Part shown: one piece after another, positions 25,101 to 35,629 of the stretch
Position numbering within the stretch: the first letter of the stretch is position 1
How the letters are laid out: each line of letters starts with the position of its first letter
Origin: Erinaceus europaeus
Lineage: Eukaryota; Chordata; Mammalia; Eulipotyphla; Erinaceidae
Direction of reading: 5' to 3'
Assembly: GCF_950295315.1 (NCBI RefSeq)
Contig: NC_080172.1
Coordinates: 111,638,353-111,702,352 of the forward strand
Length of the DNA: 64,000 bases
The notes under the pieces: model-generated
Told to the model about the DNA's origin: nothing
Seen by the model: only the letters and a program-made list of their open reading frames with translations
Databases searched by the model: none
Program-made: the position numbers and the translations under genes

Positions 25101-28100
25101 CCTCCTGATTCAATTTGTTCTTCTATGGGAAGACATTTTTGGGAATGGGTGCCTGCAGCAATCCCACAGGAACAGTCAGAACCAGTCTAACTGGGATTTT
25201 GAGGCTCTTTTTGAAGTAGAATGCCCTCCAGGGTCTCATAATGTGACACAGCAGGATCTAAATAATCTGGATCAAAGTGCTTTAAAAAAAAAAAAAGAAA
25301 GAACGCCCCATACCACTTCTCTCTCCTCAAACCCTAGCTCTCTCTGACACTGTATCTTTGAGTACTCTGACATTTAATTTACTTTATAAAAAAATGCTGG
25401 ACACAGCCATGATTTCAGAAATCATGTAGACATCCAGAAACAATCCTAACTTTTTTTCTTTTGATCTTTTTATTTTTCTGTCTTGTATAAATGTGAAACA
25501 TTTAATCTAGGAAACCTTATGAGCATGGGTGGGGTAGATAGCATAATGGTTATGCAAAGTAGCTCTTATGACTGAGGCTACAAAATCCTAGGTTCAATCC
25601 CCTGCACCACCATAAGCTAGAGCTGACCAGTGCTCTGGTCAAAAAAAAAAAAAAAAAAAAAAAAAGGAAAATTAAACATTTTCACTCTCATGTTAACTCT
25701 AAGAAACCTGAGTTTCTTTAAAGACCAAGGGAAAAAATAGTTAAAAATCAATATATCTTAACAAAATCATTACTGAAGAGCTTGTGCACACCTAGGGTGT
25801 GTCTCCATTTTAACTGGGAATAACAAAAAGGTAGGAAAGACACTACTGATATTTAAAGCTCTCAAATACTTTCTCAATTAAAGAGGTAGAACCAGCCCAG
25901 GTGAGAGATAGATCACACAATGGTTATGCTAATGATTCTCATGCTTGAGGCATCTAACAATAGTTCTTCTGTTTACCTTTTCACATTTTATTGAGCTTAA
26001 ACCATTAAAAAAAAACTTGACACCATAATAGAAAGGGCTTTCAAAATTAAGAAGGTACTTAAACCAATTATAATCATCAATTATAGTAAACTTCTAATTT
26101 GTTAGTTTTTTTCTTCACAAGTATGTGATTACAGCTATGTCAAGCCTCCACATGAAGAAGCATCTGCTCATATGGAATCGCCAAATTCCATTTGGGCCCC
26201 TGTCTTCTGACATCGACCTCCTAAAACCAATGTGACCAGACATGATCTAAAGAACCTGAATCACAGACTCCCAGGAGAGAACTTTCCTACTGCCTTTCTC
26301 TCACCCATCGCTTCCTGCCCTTCTTGCTTCTGCTTCACCTGTCATGTTTTGGTGGTTCCAGCTCACTTTCTGCAGAAAAGCGGAATTCTGGTGGTTGACC
26401 TTCCCCATCGAGATAGATATGCAGCATTTCATTCCCTGGCATTTCTTCCCCGATGGTCAGCATTGGACTGATGCTTCTATCGGACTTACTGGTATACCTC
26501 TTGGACACTTTACACAAATTTACAACAGCTTCCCTTTACGCTGCTGGGTTTCTCAAAGACTGATCCCAGCACTCCATGGAGTTTGAAGGTTGCTGCCTTG
26601 GGTATACAGGCCACACCCCTTCACCAACAGCCCCTGCCCCCAGAGGCAAGAAACACCCCCTTCACCTGATTGGCCCTGTGCCCAGAGGCAGGAAACACCC
26701 CTCTCGCCAGCAGACACTGCCCCCAGAGGCAGGAAATGCCCTTTGAGGCAAGAGACGCTCTCTGAGGGAGGAAATTCCCTTTGAGGCAAGAAATGACTCT
26801 TAGGCCACCAGGCCTCCACTTGACATCACAGGGGCTCTTGCTGCTCTCCTACTTGTTCCTCCCTATCTTGTGCCAATTCTTTTGAAAACACCTGCACGAT
26901 ATAGGTTTCTGGTCACCCCTACACTGCTATTCCTCTGACAGAAATGGAGTCTTCTACAGATATTCACCCAATTAAATATGGACATTTAGATAGAAGGAGA
27001 TTTCAGGAAATTGTGAGGATGTGGTTGAGCTTCACAGGGCTTGAACATGAGAGGTGAGTCCAATCCTATTAGTCTCTCTCTCTACTGAGAGGTTGAGCAA
27101 GGAGGGACAGTAATACCCCAAAGGTGTGCCTCCTCCTATCAGACTCCCTGCCTCACAAAGCACCCTGCATTCCTGATACTATGGATATTAGATAAAAAGA
27201 AAGGAGGGTGTTGGTCATTATACCAGGTCCCCTGCATTGCTTAATGCTGTGGTCTATTTACCTCATAATTGTTTTGCCTGAGACCCACCCTGCCTGCAGG
27301 ATATTGGTTTAATCCCCACTGGTTAGAACCTTTGCAACAGTTGCTATGGAAGCTTATTACCTTCACACTCTTTCCTTTCCTCCACCCCCACTCCTAGCCA
27401 TTTCCTTTTCCCACTTGCCACTTCCAGTTAAGGAGATATATAAAAAGCATTGTCTCTGATCAGTAAAGGCATTGCATTGTGTTCCTGCTCAGCCACAAGT
27501 TCTTTGTCTCTCTCTGGAGAAGCTATTCTGGCAGCTACACTCTTTTCTGATTCCGCATTCTAGCCCTTTTCAAAACCATGAAATCTAATCCTCAGACAGT
27601 AATTTGGGTCCACCTGCATTTCAGGTGTCCAGGTCAGGCAAAAATTAGTAAAGTTATGGGCACCCTGACATATACCTAAATTAGACCTACTAGCCTTTTC
27701 CAAAAAGGAAGTCCCCAAATCTTTATCTTCAATACTCTTGCCTTTAGGTTCATGATTAGACATCAATTTGTTCTTCCTTATATCTTGACTCGTTTTCAGC
27801 CACCAGGTTTCATATTTTACCATGATGCCAACTTGTCTTCTATGGGCTCAGGACCCCACCCAGAACCTTAACTGTCTGTGTCCTTAACTCTCACCACCCA
27901 AAACCTTGATCCACTAAGGAAAGAAAGAGACAGTATGGGAGTATGGATTGACCTGCCAATGCCCATAGTCAACAGAGAAACAGTTACAGAAGCCAGACCT
28001 TCCACCTTCCACACCCCACAACGATACTGGGACCATAGTCCCAGAGGCATAAAGAACAGGGAAACTATCAAGAGAGGGGATGGGATATGGAGTTCTGGTG

Positions 28101-29014
28101 GTAGGAATTTGGTAGTATTGTACCTCTCTTATCCTATCGTCTCATTTGTGTTTCCATTTTATAAAAAAAATAAAGAAAGAAAGAAATAATAAAGAAATTA
28201 GTATGTATCTAGAGAGATCAAGGATCATACAGCATTGAATTGCTTCTTTCCTCTTAGTGTTTACGGGTTTGAATGTGTGCTCAACACTTATGTGAAACAA
28301 ATGACTAACAGTCAGTCCTTAAAGAGAGTTCCACTCAGGCCGAAGTTGAAAAACAAGGTTAGAAAAGAAAACACAAGTAGAACCTGAAATGGAATTGGCG
28401 TATTGCACCAAAGTAAAAGACTCTGGGATGGGTGGGGAGAATACAGGTCCATGAAGGATGATGAATGACATAGTGGGGGTTGTATTGTTAAATAGGAATC
28501 TGGGGAATGTTATGCATGTACAAACTATTGTATTTACTGTTGAATGTAAAATATGAATTCCCCAATAAAAAAATAAATTATATATTAAAAATAGAGTTCC
28601 ACAATGGGCAATAAGCTGTCACATTGGCAGTAGAAAAGCCTTGAGGCCTCCCCATTGGCCTCCACTCTCCATGACCCAGCTGTCATCCAGGAAGCACAGA
28701 CCCTTCCAGACTAGGGGTCCTCTTTACCTGGGGAGAACTTCCTGCTGAAGGAGGACATCAATTCCATCCAGGATAGCTTTCAAAGCTTCATCCGCAGGGT
28801 ATTCACGCAGATCCCCCAGAGGCAGTCTAGCAAAGGGCCAGCTCTGGACAAGAGCCTTCAGGATATTCCAGCATCTTTCAAAGTAAGCTTCCTCAAAGAG
28901 ACTTGGGAAGAGCTCTCCAGGCAGACTCCTCAGGGAAGAGATGGCCAAGTTCTCATCCCTTAAAAGACTCTTAATGGTCAGTTTTAAGAGACTGGATGGC
29001 TTTTTGTAGTTCAT
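21407..29014 (-). CDS. PRAME-family leucine-rich-repeat protein, left copy (spliced)
   Basis: PRAME-family proteins are LRR proteins expressed mainly in germline and tumours. Human PRAME acts in the nucleus as a transcriptional co-repressor and substrate receptor of a Cullin-2 ubiquitin ligase; whether this paralogue does so is unknown. Coding exons on the minus strand are 29,014-28,728, 23,730-23,158 and 22,040-21,407, with lengths 287, 573 and 634 bp. Joined, they give exactly 498 codons including the stop (497 aa; human PRAME is 509). Every junction has GT/AG and the phases agree. Family landmarks are the N-terminal SLLRDENLAISSL, CCKKVTIYSL in the middle, C-terminal LRRs, and a CHCSHC cysteine cluster near the end. 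It differs from the right copy at residue 381 (Gln instead of the LRR-consensus Leu). A TATA promoter lies at 31,074-31,081. Confidence 0.92.
22112..22174. repeat. (TA)n microsatellite, 63 bp
   Basis: This lies in PRAME-like intron 3, just upstream of exon 4. The right-arm partner is 18 bp shorter (62,527-62,571), which accounts for the coordinate offset between exon 4 and exon 3. Confidence 0.95.
23158..23730 (-). other. PRAME-like exon 3, left copy
   Basis: 573 bp, open throughout, with encoded residues identical to the right-arm exon 60,971-61,543. Acceptor AG at 23,731-23,732 and donor GTAGGG directly after 23,158, read on the minus strand. Confidence 0.9.
24122..24250 (+). mobile_element. 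Short tRNA-derived SINE, degenerate
   Basis: It resembles the short SINE family (head gataatagtgtaactgttatgcaaa) and ends in an A-rich run. It lies in PRAME-like intron 2. Confidence 0.55.
24370..24615 (+). mobile_element. L1B 3'UTR-like fragment
   Basis: Parallels 11,205-11,390: both read gactctc, then a stretch including agatacagctag or its equivalent, and caaagttaatccaattaa near the end. Moderately diverged. Confidence 0.55.
24616..25345 (+). mobile_element. Endogenous retrovirus remnant: LTR 3' end and leader-like region
   Basis: The segment 24,670-24,705 (ctctctctggtgaagctatt) matches the LTR-like end at 27,495-27,535. It is followed by ttggggcctaccc, which resembles a degenerate proline-tRNA primer-binding site. 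A tract then leads to an ATG at 24,844 whose first codons are Met-Gly-Asn, as in myristoylated gag matrix proteins. That frame is open for only about 30 codons. Later frames (24,940-25,347) are open but show no retroviral motif I can name. The gag reading is weak; the LTR relationship is better supported. Confidence 0.4.
25526..25665 (+). mobile_element. Short tRNA-derived SINE
   Basis: The head ggggtagatagcataatgg, a B-box-like ggttcaatcc and a poly-A tail identify the short SINE family. Oriented with the window, it lies in PRAME-like intron 2. Confidence 0.8.
25680..27545 (+). repeat. Paralogous repeat unit A (LTR-like part at 26,370-27,545)
   Basis: This matches unit B (32,600-36,130) in the same order and orientation. 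Shared blocks include cacacctagggtgtgtctcc, the cacattttatt segment, the tract around ctatcggact, tandem gaggcaaga motifs, and the cgatataggtttct block. The end (27,455-27,545) looks like the 3' part of an LTR. Unit B carries two extra insertions that unit A lacks, so unit A shows the pre-insertion state. Confidence 0.7.
27555..28190 (+). mobile_element. L1B-tail-like repeat, diverged copy
   Basis: The last part (27,840-28,190) aligns with the L1B 3'UTR end, including the block around gaagccagaccttc, and ends in AATAAA-rich sequence. The upstream part aligns instead with 37,180-37,430. It is an older relative of the L1B tail. Confidence 0.55.
28335..28592 (+). mobile_element. 5'-truncated L1A 3' end with target duplication
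   Basis: 258 bp of L1A 3'UTR, ending in an AATAAA-bearing A-rich tail. The 10-bp direct repeat agagttccac brackets it (28,325-28,334 and 28,593-28,602). It lies in PRAME-like intron 2, and the mirror copy in the right arm has the same target duplication, so it predates the arm duplication. Confidence 0.85.
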
Positions 29015-29038
29015 CTGGAATTTCCTCAGGCAGCAAAT
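28728..29038 (-). other. PRAME-like exon 2, left copy
   Basis: This mirrors the right-arm exon 55,663-55,973. The acceptor sits in a pyrimidine-rich tract, there is a 24-nt leader, and the ATG is at 29,014-29,012. The donor follows CAG at 28,728. Confidence 0.85.
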
Positions 29039-29453
29039 CTGTGGGAATAGTAAATGAAGATGACATGATTCTCAAGGCAGCATGAGATGGCCAGTCTCCA
29101 TCATACTGCTCTTCAAGGAACCACCTCAGCAGCCAAGTCACACCTCTGGCAGCATAATAAGATATTGTGGCAGAGTCTCCACTGTTAGTCAAGGAAGAGC
29201 ATAGTCAAAAATAGATTACAATATCTAAGCAAACAGCCAGATACGGGGCATAATTCTATTAACTTGGGGATTTTGAAATGAGTTATCTCATATCATTGAT
29301 ACTGGGGGATCAGACAGCTAGAACCCATGCTCTCAAGAAGCTCCTTTTCAGCAGGTGGGGACCTGCAGCTTGAAGCCTGGTCCTTGGGGTCTATAATGAG
29401 TTAGCACCTCAAAGTGTGTCACAACCACCTTATCCTTTGTATTCTAATTTCTT

Positions 29454-29741
29454 TTTTTTTTAAATTTATTATTTCTTAATATTTATTTATTCCCTTTTGT
29501 TGCCCTTGTTTTATTGTTGTAGTTATTACTGTTGCTGTCTGGATAGGACAGAGAGAAATGGAGAGAGGAGGGGAAGACAGAGAGGGGGAGAGAAAGACAG
29601 ACACCTGCAGACCTGCTTCACCGCCTGTGAAGTGACTCCCCTGCAGGTGGGGAGCCGGGGGCTCGAACCGGGATCCTTACACCAGTCCTTGTGCTTTGCG
29701 CCACCTGCACTTAACCCAGTGTGCTACCACCGGACTCCCCC
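29454..29741 (-). mobile_element. tRNA-derived SINE, long hedgehog-type family
   Basis: Mirror of 54,960-55,247. It contains the B box ggttcgagcc on the minus strand and a T-rich end (A tail). A 15-bp target duplication (gtattctaatttctt on the plus strand) flanks it. Confidence 0.9.
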
Positions 29742-30705
29742 GTATTCTAATTTCTTAAATTTGTGAAGGAGGTCTCCCATACCTGCCTGCTCTGTAGGTT
29801 ATCATCATTACTTAGAGCATGTGGCTGTGCTAGTCAAGCCATTGTTTCCTTGGTGGCAGTTACTGAACATACCGGCTTACACATGCAAGAAAATGGTGAA
29901 AAGATATCTTTAAGAGGTAAGCATTTGTTCACAGTGTGAGATCTTACTGGCTAATCCATCCACTACCTAGATAATTCTAAGTATGTACAGAGACGTCCCA
30001 TAGAAATGTACGTTCATGGGAAGCTTGCGGACTATCAGATAAAAGGAAAAAAATGGTGACCAAGAGTATGAGGTGTTTGTGCAGGGACTGAGCCCCAGCA
30101 ACAGCTCTAATGCCAAGGAAAACAAATCATGTAACTCCAAGCAGAAAACCAAAAAGATAGAAAGGGAAGCATACAGTGAAATTTGGGTTGGTTTTGGGGG
30201 TTGCACCAATTGGCCTCGTGAGAAGGAAGACCAGGAGAGACATGGATCCATTTCTGAGTTCTCAGTCCTGGTCATAGATGATAGGCCTGACTTGGGGGTG
30301 AGAGGATTTACAGACATCTCTTGATGAAATGCAAAATTGAAATCATCTGACAGCAACTGCATTGTAAATCATGTATGTGCAAATCAAAAAATGAAGGAAA
30401 CAATGAAACAGGTAAATACAGGAGATGTCAAGAAACAAAATGTCTAGAATTATTTGTCACTTTAAAGACTTATAAATGAATGTACACATAGCAAACCAAC
30501 ACATTTTGGAGTAAAAACGAGTCTATGTAGAGGCAATACCAAACCCTGAAATCTGTTCATGTGAAAATAACTAAAAAGGGAGAAGTTCCTCCAGGAAACA
30601 TCCACTAGTAGGCAGGTCATGTTCTGATCTCTGCCTCATTCACAAATACAGGCTTATTATTATTTATAAAAGAGAAACAAATAACAATATGGAAAAACCA
30701 AAGCA

Positions 30706-30882
30706 ATCGGGCAGGGGATATAGGATAATGGTTATGCAAACAGACTCTCACACCAAGTCCCAGGTTCAATCCCATACACAACCATAAGGCAGAGATGAGC
30801 AGAGCTCTGGTGTTTCTCTCTGTGTGTCTCTTGCTCTGAATCTCTCTCAAAAAATAAAAAATGCAAAAAAAAAAAAAAACAA
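30706..30882 (+). mobile_element. Short tRNA-derived SINE
   Basis: Head ggataatggttatgcaaaca and B-box-like ggttcaatcc, then ctctgtgtgtctcttgctc and an A-rich tail. It sits just downstream of the PRAME-like exon 1. Confidence 0.8.
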
Positions 30883-30970
30883 CCCACAAATGTAGTCCCT
30901 TATGTATTTTACCATAGTTGCTTGAACACAGATGACATATGGGGTCTTTAGCAGAGGAGGGTAACTTACC

Positions 30971-31081
30971 AGCAGTGATGAAGTTGGCTGAGTGCTCAGA
31001 ACTCAGGTCTCTGGAGAACCCACAGGCAAACTGAAGAGCTTCAAGGCTGTGCTTCCCTGTTTTGGGACCTACACTTTTATA
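30971..31081 (-). promoter_or_regulatory. PRAME-like TATA promoter and noncoding exon 1, left copy
   Basis: On the minus strand, TATAAAAG lies at 31,081-31,074. Transcription would start about 30 bp downstream (near 31,050). The exon ends with CTGCTG at 30,971, followed by the strong donor GTAAGT. It has no ATG-initiated coding frame, consistent with a 5'UTR exon. The right arm has the identical arrangement. Confidence 0.7.
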
Positions 31082-31697
31082 TCCTATTCAGGCTACACCC
31101 TACTCCACCAAATGCCTGGAAGGAAGAGTTCCCTTGAGGAAATAGGATGTCTCCTTAGATCCCAAAATCCCCTCAGGCCAATCCTGATTAAGACTCTCCC
31201 CAGTTAAAATGGTTAGATATCACACCCCCATTTGGGATAGAGACTACTTGTGGTTGACTCTGGAAGTGAACATATCAGGACATGGGTAGAGTTGAAGCCA
31301 TATAAGCATTTCAGTGCTAGGTGTGACACTGGGGAGAATTCAATCTGCTCCCACGGAACCCCAGGAACACAGCACCCAGGAGTATCAATGTTGGACTCTA
31401 GGATCATATCATAATGATTACAAAATAGTATTGACAATAACAGAAGAACATTAATGTTTTAACAACCCTAACTTTGATTGTAGGAATCGGATTATGTGAG
31501 ACTTGGAAAGGAAGAGTGTGTGGGGACTGGAAGAAAAAGAGGGCACTGTCTACAAACGCAGACAGATAGTTGTAGAGATGACAGTTAACTCATATGTTCA
31601 ACTTAAAAGAACTGCTGGGGCTTGGGTGGGATTGGGGATTCAGAATGGTGGCAATGGGAACATTATGGAATTATAACCCTACTCCCCCACTTTTTCT

Positions 31698-31698
<1 letters not shown>

Positions 31699-31730
<32 letters not shown>

Positions 31731-31843
31731 GGAGCACTGCTCAGCTCTGCCTTAGAGTACAGAGGGTTGAACCTGGGACGTTGTAGCCTCAGGTATGAGA
31801 ATCTCTTTAAGTAACAATTATACTATCTACTCCTGTCCAGAAT
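31699..31843 (-). mobile_element. Short tRNA-derived SINE with long A tail
   Basis: Minus-strand copy: a T run of about 30 bp (A tail), gagcactgctcagctctg, then the reversed B-box and head sequences. Confidence 0.8.
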
Positions 31844-32109
31844 TATACACCTGTTGACATGTAATTTGGTGAACCAGTATTACAGCATTCATTAAAAATA
31901 AAACCAAAAAAGAATTTAATGTTTCAGGGGTTGGTTAAAATGGAGATCCATTCATTCTACAGAACAGCAGTGGGCAGGGTGGGGCTCTGTTCTCATCCTT
32001 GCCTGGAGGTACAGGGTGGTTCTTCACAGGATGAGGAGATCAGCTCAGATATGATGGCCTCAGGCTAGAGACTCATTTGCATAAATCATTAATTCCCCCA
32101 TAAAGAAAT

Positions 32110-32600
32110 TAAAAAAAAAACAACTATGGGAAACAGAGAGAAAAATCTACCAGGGGCCAAACTAAATCTCTCAGAGGTAGGGGGAAGGGGACATTGGATG
32201 GGAGCAGGGCAGCAGACATGGTGGCCCATCATGGCTGCCTCCCCGGGGCACCTAGGTGCATGCCTTCTGCACGGTTGGGCCTCCCGCCCTCCTGCTATGA
32301 AATCTGCACAGATCCAGGACCACCTGGAGACCACAGGCTCCCTGCCAAAACTGGGCCCCCTGGCCAGGATCTCCAGCTTGGATCTGAAGGTGGACGAGCT
32401 AGAATACACAGAGATTCATCCAGAGATCGCTACCTACAATTCTTGAAGCTGAAGTTCCTCAAGAGGCCACCGCTGGACAACGCACTCCCCAAATGGCTAA
32501 GACAGTACAGATCTGAATTCGTGTTTGAAATGACATGTCTTCGTAACAAAAGTTTCTCTCCTTGTGTATTGAAGACAATGTGTATGTGTGTGTTTAAAGT
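32110..32600 (+). other. Unassigned GC-rich segment with short open frames
   Basis: More GC-rich than its surroundings. Two overlapping frames (32,126-32,446 and 32,194-32,607) look protein-like in composition, for example RISSLDLKVDELEY followed in another frame by FLKRPPLDNALPKWLRQYRS. That pattern could be a frameshifted processed pseudogene, but I do not recognise the parent. The left edge (32,140-32,185) shares sequence in inverted orientation with 36,205-36,250. The right arm is the same (52,095-52,590). Confidence 0.35.
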
Positions 32601-32859
32601 TTGGTAACATTAACTTTAAGGCTATATTCTTACCAGACAAAGTTAAATGTAAAAGGTTTTCAACATAATTCTCATAAAGATAAAATTAACTTACATTTAG
32701 AGTCCTAGGTAAAAATTAGTTAACTATCAATATATTTTAACTAAGTTGGTCTAAAAAAAAAAAACCCTGCACACACCTAGGGTGTGTCTCCATCTTGAAT
32801 GGGTGTAACAAAAGGTTAAAAAGACGTTGTTGATATGTAAAAGTCTCAAATTCCTTCTC

Positions 32860-32880
32860 TTTTTTTTGTCTTTTTAAATT

Positions 32881-32911
<31 letters not shown>

Positions 32912-33625
32912 TTTTTTATTTAAGAAAGGATTAATTAACAAAACCATAGGGTAGGAGGGGTACAACTCCACACAATTCCCACCGCCCAATCTCCATATCC
33001 CACCCCCTCCCCCGATAGCTTTCCCATTCTCTATCCCTCTGGGAGCATGGACCCAGGGTCATTGTGGGTTGCAGAAGGTAGAGGGTCTGGCTTCTGTAAT
33101 TGCTTCCCCGCTGAACATGGGCGTTGACTGGTCGGTCCATACTCCCAGTCTGCCTCTCTCTTTCCCTAGTAGGGTGGGTCTCTGGGGAAGCTGAGCTCCA
33201 GGACATATTGTTGGGGTCTTCAATCCAGGGAAGTCTGGCCGGCATCCTGATGACACCTGGAACCTGGTGACTGAAAAGAGAGTTAACATACAAAGCCAAA
33301 CAAATTGTTGAGCAACCATGGACCCAAAGCTTGGAAAAGTGGAGAGGAAGTATTAGGGAGGTACACACTGCAAACTCTAGTGTACTTCTGCTTTCTTACT
33401 TTGGTGCCATACTCCAAACTCAGTCAATTTCTGCTTTGCGTTTCTACTTATTATTTTTTTTTACATGCATAACATTCCCCAGATTCCCATTTAACAATAC
33501 AACCCCCACTATTTCATTCATCATTTTTCATGGACCTGTATTCTCCCCACCCACCCACCCACCCCAGAGTCTTTTACTTCGGTGTAATACTCCAATTCCA
33601 TTTCAGGTTCGACTTGTGATTTCTT
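32860..33625 (-). mobile_element. Chimeric L1B-tail plus L1A-tail insertion with one target duplication
   Basis: The 12-bp aaattccttctc lies at 32,848-32,859 and 33,626-33,637. Read on the minus strand, an L1A 3'UTR piece (33,625-33,475) stops early at atgcatgta plus an A run. An L1B-type 3'UTR piece then continues to a long (TAAA)n-type tail at 32,870-32,915. Both parts lie inside a single target duplication. Confidence 0.75.
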
Positions 33626-33735
33626 AAATTCCTTCTCAATTAGAAATTTAGATTGCTGTTTATGCTAATAATTCTCATGCCTGAGGCTTTTTTCTTTCTA
33701 TGGTTAATGTTTGTCTTTCCACATTTTATTGTTTG

Positions 33736-35507
33736 GTCATCCCACTTCCGGTTATCTTGTCCATCTCCAAAACTCTCTCCCTTTACACTGTCTGAACTGG
33801 AGGACACTTTGAAGAGGGTTAAAACGGGAACAGCAGCTGGCTATGATAACATCACCCCAGAACTCATTCTTAACCTGGGTCTCATGGCTAAGAAGTGGCT
33901 CGCTTCATTCCTGTCCCACATCTTGGAATCTGAGTCTATGCCCAAAGTTTGGCGTCCTGCGAAGATTATAGCGGTTTTGGAACCAAAGAAAGACCCAACA
34001 CTGGCTGCCAGCTATAGACCAATTTCTCTCCTCTCCGTGTGTTACAAACTCCTTGAGAGGCTGCTTCTGTCACGTATTTCTCCTCTTACAGAGAAACTCC
34101 TATCACCCGCCCAAGCTGGTTTCCACCCAGGAAGATCTACCTGCGAACAAGCCCTGGCCCTCTCAACTTACTTTGAAAATGGATTCCAGAAGAATTTAAA
34201 GACGGGTGCTGTCTTTGTTGATCTCACAGCAGCCTATGACACGGTCTGGCACCGTGGTCTTCTAGTCAAGATCTCAAGATGCCTGCCTCCATGGGTGGCC
34301 AACACTATATCGTTTCTTCTCCAAAAGAGAAGATTCCGGGTGCATCTGGGTGACAAGTCTAGCAGATGGAGACTTGTCTCAAGTGGCCTCCCCCAGGGCT
34401 CTGTTCTGGCTCCTGCGCTATTTAATATTTACATCAATGACCTCCCAGAAACTTCTTCAAGGAAGTTCATCTACACCAATGACATCTGCTGTGCAACTCA
34501 GGCATCCAAGTTCAACATCCTCGAGGAAACACTCACGAAAGACATGTCTCTGATATCTGACTACTGTAAAAAATGGCGACTAATCCCTAGCACTGCAAAA
34601 ACAGTATCATCTGTTTTCCATCTAAACCATGCCTCAGCCTTGTGTGAGCTTAATATGCAGCTTGGCGATACAAGAATCCGGCATGAAGCCCTGCCAGTCT
34701 ATCTTGGCGTTACTCTCGATCGCACTCTGTCATTTCACAAACATCTCATAAAAACTGCAGCAAAAGTAGGCGCAAGGAATAACATCATTGCAAGACTGGC
34801 CAGCACCTCATGGGGTGCGAGCGCTTCCACACTGCGATCATCATCTCTGGCATTATGCTATTCCACTGCAGAATACTGTGCCCCAGTATGGTTCCGTAGC
34901 CCCCATGTTCACCTCGTCATTTCCAAATTATATTCCTCCATGAGGATAATGTCTGGAACCATCCGTTCCACCCCAGTTCCATGGCTGCCAGTTCTTAGCA
35001 ACATCGTACCACCAGATATTCATCGGGATGCGGCATCATCTAAGTTCATTTCCCATGTCTACACTCGACTGGACCTGCCAATATACACGGATATCTTCGC
35101 CCACCCTGTCCAACGCTTGACGTCTCGTCACCCAACCTGGTCCCCTACGCCTACACTGAACTTCTCTGTTCCAGACTCTTGGAATCAGAGTTGGCAGTCA
35201 GCTGAGGTAAAGAACAAACACCTCATCACAGACCCCTGTAAGCATCAACCTGGCTTTGACCTAGCACGTTATGAATGGGTCCTCCTCAATTGCTATCGAA
35301 CAGGCCATGGCTGGTGCTCCACTATGTTCCATCTCTGGGGAGCCAGAGACGACCCGAACTGCCCCTGCGGCTACAGACAGACTATGACCCACATAGTCAA
35401 TGACTGCCACCTCTCCAGATTCAAAGGAGGTCTCAAAACTTTACATCAGGCTCAACCTGATGCTGTTGACTGGCTATGGAAGAAGGGCAAATGCTAGAAG
35501 AAGAAGA
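33736..35507 (+). mobile_element. 5'-truncated non-L1 LINE (Jockey/CR1-superfamily type), left copy
   Basis: The 8-bp direct repeat attgtttg at 33,728-33,735 and 35,508-35,515 brackets exactly 1,772 bp. Unit A, which lacks the insertion, shows the empty-site context cacattttattg. The element starts inside ORF2 just before the RT domain, so the endonuclease is missing. It ends in (AAG)n directly overlapping and following the stop codon, so there is essentially no 3'UTR. A short terminal fragment of the same family occurs at 44,041-44,095. It is neither L1 nor BovB by its RT motifs; the clade is not certain. Confidence 0.85.
33737..35497 (+). pseudogene. Non-LTR retrotransposon reverse transcriptase, open but catalytically altered, left copy
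   Basis: This frame is open for 586 codons within the element (614 if flanking codons from 33,653 are counted; numbering below uses that). RT landmarks: AAGYDNITPEL (61-71), YRPISLLSVCYKLLE (121-135), GFHPGRSTCEQ (156-166), motif A FVDLTAAYD with Asp190, motif B GLPQGSVLAPALFNIY (245-260), motif C YTND (274-277), and the thumb-side YLGVTLD. A zinc-knuckle-like CPCG...H....C lies at 570-585. Motif C is normally Y/F-x-D-D, and here the first Asp is Asn, so polymerisation should be lost. There is no endonuclease. The intact frame with a dead active site suggests a recent but inactive insertion. The upstream Met at 33,653 belongs to flanking DNA. Confidence 0.85.
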
Positions 35508-35629
35508 ATTGTTTGAACTTTAAATAGCCTTGGAATCATACTGGAAGGGACTTCCTATTGTAATAGAGTTATCAATTGTGGTAAGCTTCTAACCTGATAC
35601 AAGTTTTGTTTCATAAGTAAGTGAATTGC

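Noticed and set aside
33653..35497. Calling the 614-codon reverse transcriptase frame a host gene
   Set aside because: The first 28 codons are flanking repeat DNA, the boundaries are a retrotransposon insertion, and the catalytic box is altered. No promoter or splice structure is apparent.
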